Assembly (NCBI GenBank): GCA_003241215.1
Contig: QFOL01000127.1
Location: 1-10,278 of the forward strand
Source of the DNA: Agrobacterium fabrum
GTDB lineage: Bacteria; Pseudomonadota; Alphaproteobacteria; Rhizobiales; Rhizobiaceae
DNA length: 10,278 nucleotides
Direction: 5' to 3'
A program made the translations under genes and the position numbers. Each line of letters opens with the position of its first letter. Position 1 is the first letter of the stretch. The notes under the pieces are model-generated. The model searched no databases and had not been told where the DNA came from. It worked only from the letters and a program-made list of their open reading frames with translations. Positions 6,647 to 10,278 of this stretch are shown here, one piece after another.

Positions 6647-8116
6647 ATGCGCGCCATTCTGTCCATCGATCAGGGCACCACCAATTCCAAGGCCATTCTC
6701 GTCTCGGAAAGCGGAGAGTTGCTGGCGCGCGGCTCATCACCGGTCGGCATCGCCTATCCGCAGCCCGGCTGGGTGGAACAGGAGCCGCAGCGCATCTGGG
6801 CCTCGGTCTGCGAAGCGGTCTCCGCCTGCCTTGCCGCCGCGCCTTCTGACGTCGATGTCGCGGCCATCGCCATCTCCAACCAGCGCGAATCCGTGACCAT
6901 CTGGGATGGCGAGACCGGCGAGCCGCTCGGCCCGGTGCTCAGCTGGCAATGCCGCCGCACGGCGCAGGATTGCGCCGAACTGATCGAGAAGGGCCATTCC
7001 GAGCGCGTCATGGCGCTGACCGGCCTGCCGATCGACCCGATGTTTCCGGGCGCAAAAATGCGCTGGCTGCTGGAGCGCGCGCCGAAGGGCCGCAAGCTCC
7101 GCCTCGGCACCATCGATAGCTGGCTCATCCATTGCTTCACGGGCGGTAAAGTCCATGCCTGCGACGCCTCCAACGCCGCCCGCAGCCAGGTGCTCGATCT
7201 CAACCGGCAGGTCTGGAGTGATGAGCTTTGCGACCTCTTCGGCATCGATATCAACACCCTGCCCGATCTGCGCGACAGCAGCGGCGATTTCGGCACCACA
7301 TCAGGCGTTCCCGGTATCAAGGACGGCACGCCGATCCTCGCCGCCATCGGCGACAGCCACGCGGCCCTCTTCGGCCATGGCGCCTTCAATCCGGGTGATG
7401 GCAAGGTAACCTTCGGCACCGGCTCCTCGGTCATGACAACCCTGCCGCATTTCATCGCGCCCCAACGCGGCATCACCACCACCGTCGCATGGCGGCTCGG
7501 CGGCAAACCGACCTTCGCCTTCGAGGGCAATATTCTCGTTTCCGCCGCCTCCCTGCCCTGGATGACGGAGATTCTCGGCCTGCCGGATGTCGCCGCCCTC
7601 GTCGAGCTGGCCGCCACCGCCGAGCCAAACGGCCCCGGCTTCGTGCCGGCCTTCGTCGGTCTCGGCGCACCCTATTGGGATACGAATGCGCGTGCGCTTT
7701 TCTCCCAGATCAATTTCAGCACCACCCGTGCCCAGATGGCCCGCGCTGTCACCGATTCCATCGCCTTTCAGGTCCATGACGTCTTTGCCGCCATGCGCGC
7801 GCAGTCGCCTGCCGGTTTCGGGCGGCTGTTCGTGGATGGCGGGCCGAGCCAGAATCGTTTCCTCATGCAATGCGTCGCCGACATGCTGGAACACCCCGTC
7901 ATCCAGCGCGATGCACCGGAAGCCTCCGCGCTGGGTGCTGCCTATCTCGCCGGCCTCGCCCTCGGTGTCTGGAGCGATCTTGATGCCATCGCGGCGTTGA
8001 ACAGCAACGGCAACACCATCGCGACGTCCGCGAGCGAAAACAGCCAGCGGCTCGGCATCTGGCGCGACGCGATTGCCCGCTCGACCTTGCCTGTAACCTC
8101 GGGTAATGGTGAATAA
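6647..8116 (+). CDS. FGGY-family carbohydrate kinase, glycerol-kinase-like
   Basis: A 489-residue cytoplasmic ATP-dependent sugar kinase, close in length to glycerol kinase (about 500). Seen: DQGTT at 8-12, PGWVEQEP at 40-47, SNQRE at 77-81, WQCRRTA at 100-106, GTIDSWL at 154-160, catalytic Asp236 in GDSHAALFG, GTGSS at 257-261, GLGAPYWD at 338-345 and the FGGY signature VDGGPSQNRFLMQ at 396-408. Compared with E. coli GlpK as I recall it, the glycerol-contact Tyr of DPYFSG is Met132 (DPMFPG) and the Gln of GDQQAA is Ser237. The substrate is therefore probably not glycerol but a larger ketose or polyol. In context it should phosphorylate the ketose that the transketolase uses: apulose, xylulose, ribulose or similar. 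No strong ribosome binding site precedes the ATG. Its stop codon lies inside operator site 3. Confidence 0.93.
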   Translation: MRAILSIDQGTTNSKAILVSESGELLARGSSPVGIAYPQPGWVEQEPQRIWASVCEAVSACLAAAPSDVDVAAIAISNQRESVTIWDGETGEPLGPVLSWQCRRTAQDCAELIEKGHSERVMALTGLPIDPMFPGAKMRWLLERAPKGRKLRLGTIDSWLIHCFTGGKVHACDASNAARSQVLDLNRQVWSDELCDLFGIDINTLPDLRDSSGDFGTTSGVPGIKDGTPILAAIGDSHAALFGHGAFNPGDGKVTFGTGSSVMTTLPHFIAPQRGITTTVAWRLGGKPTFAFEGNILVSAASLPWMTEILGLPDVAALVELAATAEPNGPGFVPAFVGLGAPYWDTNARALFSQINFSTTRAQMARAVTDSIAFQVHDVFAAMRAQSPAGFGRLFVDGGPSQNRFLMQCVADMLEHPVIQRDAPEASALGAAYLAGLALGVWSDLDAIAALNSNGNTIATSASENSQRLGIWRDAIARSTLPVTSGNGE

Positions 8117-8123
8117 AAATTCA
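8110..8123. promoter_or_regulatory. Putative operator site 3 (regulator side), core TGAATAAAAATTCA
   Basis: The core sits in the perfect inverted repeat GGTGAAT-AAAA-ATTCACC (8108-8125, 7-bp arms, 4-base spacer), matching the consensus shared with the two divergent-promoter sites. It overlaps the kinase stop codon and ends 13 bases before the regulator ATG, right in front of its GGAGG. A weak TTGCCT-17-TGAATA promoter-like pair (8087-8115) overlaps it. This suggests autoregulation of the SorC-type gene, either at an internal promoter or as a roadblock. As RNA it could also form a small hairpin. Confidence 0.65.
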
Positions 8124-8136
8124 CCCTGGAGGGCTT

Positions 8137-9096
8137 ATGGGCAGGCTAAACGAACTTCGAATGATATCCCGCGTGGCGCAGATGTACTTCAGCGAACACA
8201 AAAGGCAGGCGGAAATTGCGCAGCATCTCAACCTGTCGCAGGCCACCGTCTCGCGCATGTTGAAGCGCGCCGAAGCGGAAGGCATCGTCCGCACCAGCAT
8301 CATTCCGCCGCCCGGCACCTATAGCGATCTGGAAGCGCAGCTGCGCGAACGTTTCGACCTGCCGGAGGCCATCGTTGTCGATTGCAGCGAGGATCGCGAC
8401 GGCGCAATCATGGCCCGCATCGGCGAGGCAGCGGCGCATTTTCTCGAGGTGACGCTGTCGCAGAACGAGATCATCGGCGTTTCCAGCTGGAGCCAGACGA
8501 TCTTCAAGATGGTGGAAAACATCCACCCGCTTAAAGGTGCCAAGGCGCGTTATATCGTCCAGACGCTGGGCGGCATGGGCGACCCATCGGTACAGACGCA
8601 TGCGACCCAGATCACCACGCGTCTGGCGCGGCTGACAGAAGCTGAGCCCAAGCTGCTGCCGGTGCCGGGCGTCGCCACCTCCCGCGAAGCAAAGCTCTTG
8701 ATGCTCGCCGATCCCTTCGTGCGCGAAACCATCGATCTTTTCGGGTCGATCACGCTCGCTATCGTCGGCGTCGGCGCGGTTGAGCCATCGGAGCTTCTCG
8801 CCCGGTCCGGCAACATCTTTTCCGCCAAGGAACTGGCCGATCTCGCGCAGGCGGGTGCGGTGGGCGACATATCGCTCCGATTCTTCGACAAGGACGGCAA
8901 GCCGGTGAAGACGCCGCTCGACGACCGGGTCATCGGCCTGCCGCTGGAAAACCTCTCCAATGTCGACCGCGTCATTGCGCTTGCCGGCGGCTCGAAAAAG
9001 ACCGAGGCGATTGCCGGGGCACTCAGAACCGGTGTGATCGACGTGCTCGTCACCGATAAATTCACCGCCGAACGACTGGTCGGCAAGGAAACATAG
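8137..9096 (+). CDS. SorC/DeoR-type sugar-binding transcriptional regulator
   Basis: A 319-residue DNA-binding protein. The amino end holds a helix-turn-helix (about residues 22-50, RQAEIAQHLNLSQATVSRML) followed by GIVRTSI. The rest is the SorC sugar-binding domain, with landmarks GVSSWSQTI, VQTLGGMGD and a carboxyl ALAGGSKKTEAIAGAL segment. SorC-family proteins bind phosphorylated sugars and repress or activate neighbouring catabolic operons (examples: SorC, DeoR of Bacillus, EryD). The inducer here would plausibly be the kinase product. Three dyads of one consensus before the permease, the transketolase and this gene are its probable operators. GGAGG lies 5 bases before the ATG and 20 bases separate it from the kinase stop. 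Family assignment is firm; mode (repressor) and effector are inferred. Confidence 0.93.
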   Translation: MGRLNELRMISRVAQMYFSEHKRQAEIAQHLNLSQATVSRMLKRAEAEGIVRTSIIPPPGTYSDLEAQLRERFDLPEAIVVDCSEDRDGAIMARIGEAAAHFLEVTLSQNEIIGVSSWSQTIFKMVENIHPLKGAKARYIVQTLGGMGDPSVQTHATQITTRLARLTEAEPKLLPVPGVATSREAKLLMLADPFVRETIDLFGSITLAIVGVGAVEPSELLARSGNIFSAKELADLAQAGAVGDISLRFFDKDGKPVKTPLDDRVIGLPLENLSNVDRVIALAGGSKKTEAIAGALRTGVIDVLVTDKFTAERLVGKET

Positions 9097-9120
9097 CCAA
9101 AATCCCTTAAAGGAGGAGAC

Positions 9121-9906
9121 ATGAGGCGCTTTGAAGGTCAATCCGTATTCGTGACCGGAGGCAATAAGGGCATCGGATACGGCATAGCCCGCCGTTTTGC
9201 CGAGGAAGGCGCAAAAGTCGCCATCGCCTCTGTCGACAGGGACACACAGGACACCGCCAGAAAACTGGCGGACGAAACTGGCGCCGTCACCCATGGCGTC
9301 ATCCTCGATGTGCGCGACGCGGCAGCGGTGCGCGAGGCCTATGGCGCCGCCGAAGAAGCGATCGGCCCGCTTTCCATCTCCGTCCAGAACGCCGGCGTCA
9401 TCACCATTTCGAAGATCGAGGAACTGACGCAGGAACAGTGGGATTTCAATCTCGACGTCAATACCAAGGGCGCGTTCCTCTGCTGCCAGGAGGCAATCCG
9501 CCGCTTCCGCGAAAGCGGCACCAAAGGCCGCCTCATCAACACCGCCTCCGGCCAGGCGCGTCAGGGCTTCATCTACACCCCGCATTACGCCGCCTCGAAA
9601 TTCGGCGTTATCGGCCTGACCCAAAGCCTTGCCAAGGAACTCGCGCCGGAAGGCATTACCGTCAACGCCATTTGCCCCGGCATCATCCACACCGAAATGT
9701 GGGACTATAACGACCGCGTCTGGGGCCAGATGCTGGGCGATTACAAGCCGGGCGAACTGATGGCCGAATGGGTGCGCAACATTCCCATGCGCCGCGCCGG
9801 AACGCCCGCCGAAGTGGCGGCGCTGGTGGCGTTTCTGGCGTCCGAGGATGCGGCCTATATCACCGGCCAGACGATCAATGTCGATGGTGGGTTGATCATG
9901 TCTTGA
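9121..9906 (+). CDS. Short-chain dehydrogenase/reductase (second polyol/ketose dehydrogenase candidate)
   Basis: A 261-residue classical SDR. TGGNKGIG at 12-19 binds the dinucleotide. The usual NNAG appears as QNAG at 89-92 (SVQNAG). The catalytic set is Asn114, Ser143, Tyr156 and Lys160 (YAASK), and the end is ITGQTINVDGGLIMS. The position that normally carries the NAD-selecting Asp reads ASVDR, so cofactor preference is unclear. It differs clearly from the other SDR of the window, so the two are not a duplication. It follows the regulator by 24 bases with a near-perfect AAAGGAGG, the strongest ribosome binding site in the rightward operon, suggesting high translation. By context it oxidises or reduces the same carbohydrate. 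Sorbitol-, xylitol- or acetoin-type activities cannot be distinguished by eye. Confidence 0.9.
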   Translation: MRRFEGQSVFVTGGNKGIGYGIARRFAEEGAKVAIASVDRDTQDTARKLADETGAVTHGVILDVRDAAAVREAYGAAEEAIGPLSISVQNAGVITISKIEELTQEQWDFNLDVNTKGAFLCCQEAIRRFRESGTKGRLINTASGQARQGFIYTPHYAASKFGVIGLTQSLAKELAPEGITVNAICPGIIHTEMWDYNDRVWGQMLGDYKPGELMAEWVRNIPMRRAGTPAEVAALVAFLASEDAAYITGQTINVDGGLIMS

Positions 9907-9928
9907 GGGGCCTTGCGACCTCTCTCTT

Positions 9929-10004
9929 CCGTCATCCTCGGGCTTGACCCGAGGATCCATCCCCGTGCAACCATGGATCCTCGGGTCAAGCCCGAGGATG
10001 ACGG
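9929..10004. repeat. Perfect 32-bp palindromic intergenic repeat between convergent genes
   Basis: Bases 9929-9960 and 9973-10004 are exact reverse complements over 32 bases, with a 12-base centre. Each arm is itself a hairpin: ATCCTCGGG (9934-9942), CTTGA, CCCGAGGAT (9948-9956). The element can thus fold as one long cruciform or two tandem hairpins. It fills most of the 140-base gap between the second SDR and the convergent ABC-2 permease and may act as a two-way transcript end. Repeats of this core are, to my knowledge, very common between genes in rhizobial genomes and give rise to spurious ORFs reading GLDPRI or DPRVKPEDDG, as here. Confidence 0.9.
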
Positions 10005-10046
10005 CACTGTAGAGAAGTCTTCAGTGACAGGCAGTAATCCGCAATG

Positions 10047-10278
10047 TCAGTTGCGCAGCCTATACCCCGTCTTGAACATCCAGCTCACGACACCCAGGCA
10101 CAGCGCCAGAAACAGCGTGATCATCGCGAGGCTGATGACCGGATTGACGTCGGCGATCTCATAGAAACTCCAGCGGAAACCGCTGATGAGATAAAGCACC
10201 GGATTGAAGTGGCTGACCGTCTGCCAGAAGGGCGGCAGCATGTCGATGGAATAGAAGCTGCCGCCGAGGAAGGTCAGC
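10047..10278 (-). CDS. ABC-2 type transporter permease, C-terminal fragment (runs off the window)
   Basis: The last 76 codons of a gene whose start lies beyond the right edge. The frame is open to the end and reads [19 protein letters not shown] followed by a hydrophobic span ([20 protein letters not shown]) and a short basic tail ending RLRN. FLGG.FYSI..LP..W......NP..Y is the typical carboxyl pattern of ABC-2 export permeases of the YadH/NodJ type, which work with a separate ATPase in drug, polysaccharide or lipid export. It is convergent to the catabolic operon and separated from it by the palindromic repeat, so it is probably functionally unrelated. Confidence 0.8.
   Translation of the reverse strand, partial: LTFLGGSFYSIDMLPPFWQTVSHFNPVLYLISGFRWSFYEIADVNPVISLAMITLFLALCLGVVSWMFKTGYRLRN

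Noticed and set aside
6631..6849. Possible leader peptide (MKDSPDARH...) overlapping the kinase start
   Set aside because: No ribosome binding site, and it is simply another frame of the kinase beginning.
93..9906. Erythritol/threitol catabolic operon
   Set aside because: The tetritol pathways known to me need an erythrulose-phosphate isomerase or a DhaK-type kinase, and do not use a dedicated transketolase; none of those partners is here, though an SDR acting on a tetritol cannot be excluded.
8146..9960. 604-codon open frame on the minus strand across the regulator and second SDR
   Set aside because: It is antisense to two genes with full family motifs, spans their boundary, has no recognisable domain, and begins with the repeat-derived DPRVKPEDDG. 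Long antisense frames are expected in GC-rich DNA.
9913..10164. 83-codon open frame reading GLDPRIHP...DPRVKPEDDG
   Set aside because: Its distinctive part is translation of the palindromic repeat, a well-known source of false gene calls.
1..10278. CRISPR arrays, tRNA/rRNA genes, insertion sequences, phage genes, frameshifted genes
   Set aside because: No direct-repeat arrays, RNA-gene folds, transposase or integrase motifs or broken reading frames were seen; the only repeats are the palindromes listed.

Overview
The window is from an alphaproteobacterium of the Rhizobiales, most likely Rhizobiaceae (Agrobacterium/Rhizobium type). The reasons are GC-rich coding DNA with an AT-rich control region, an RbsABC-type sugar importer beside a SorC-family regulator and a split transketolase, and a palindromic intergenic repeat (CCTCGGGCTTGACCCGAGG core) of a kind common in this group. 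The species cannot be named from the sequence alone.

Layout: eight complete genes form two divergent operons around an AT-rich control region (4535-4764). The leftward operon reads permease (3554-4534), periplasmic sugar-binding protein (2493-3422), double-ABC ATPase (896-2374) and a galactitol-dehydrogenase-like SDR (93-881). The rightward operon reads transketolase N-half (4765-5574), transketolase C-half (5574-6530), FGGY kinase (6647-8116), SorC-type regulator (8137-9096) and a second SDR (9121-9906). Beyond a perfect 32-bp inverted repeat (9929-10004), the last 232 bases hold the 3' end of an unrelated, convergent ABC-2 permease.

How the genes fit together: a carbohydrate, probably a polyol or an unusual pentose or ketose, is imported by the ABC system. 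One or both SDRs oxidise (or reduce) it to a ketose, the FGGY kinase phosphorylates the ketose, and the two-subunit transketolase transfers a two-carbon unit into the pentose-phosphate pool. No aldose isomerase and no aldolase is encoded here. The kinase plus split transketolase set is reminiscent of the apulose-4-phosphate transketolase route for D-apiose, but the substrate cannot be proven from sequence. Xylulose or ribulose from pentitols is an equally simple reading.

Regulation: three near-identical AT-rich dyads (consensus TGAATAAWWATTCA) lie in front of the permease, the transketolase and the regulator gene itself. Nothing else in the window looks like them. They are the natural candidates for the operators of the SorC-type protein. 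The two at the divergent promoters each sit just downstream of a recognisable -35/-10 pair, which fits substrate-relieved repression. GC-rich hairpins occur between several genes, including a 13-bp UUCG-capped one between transketolase and kinase. A fragment of the same palindromic repeat found at the right end is also visible at bases 1-13, so the cassette appears bracketed by repeat copies.
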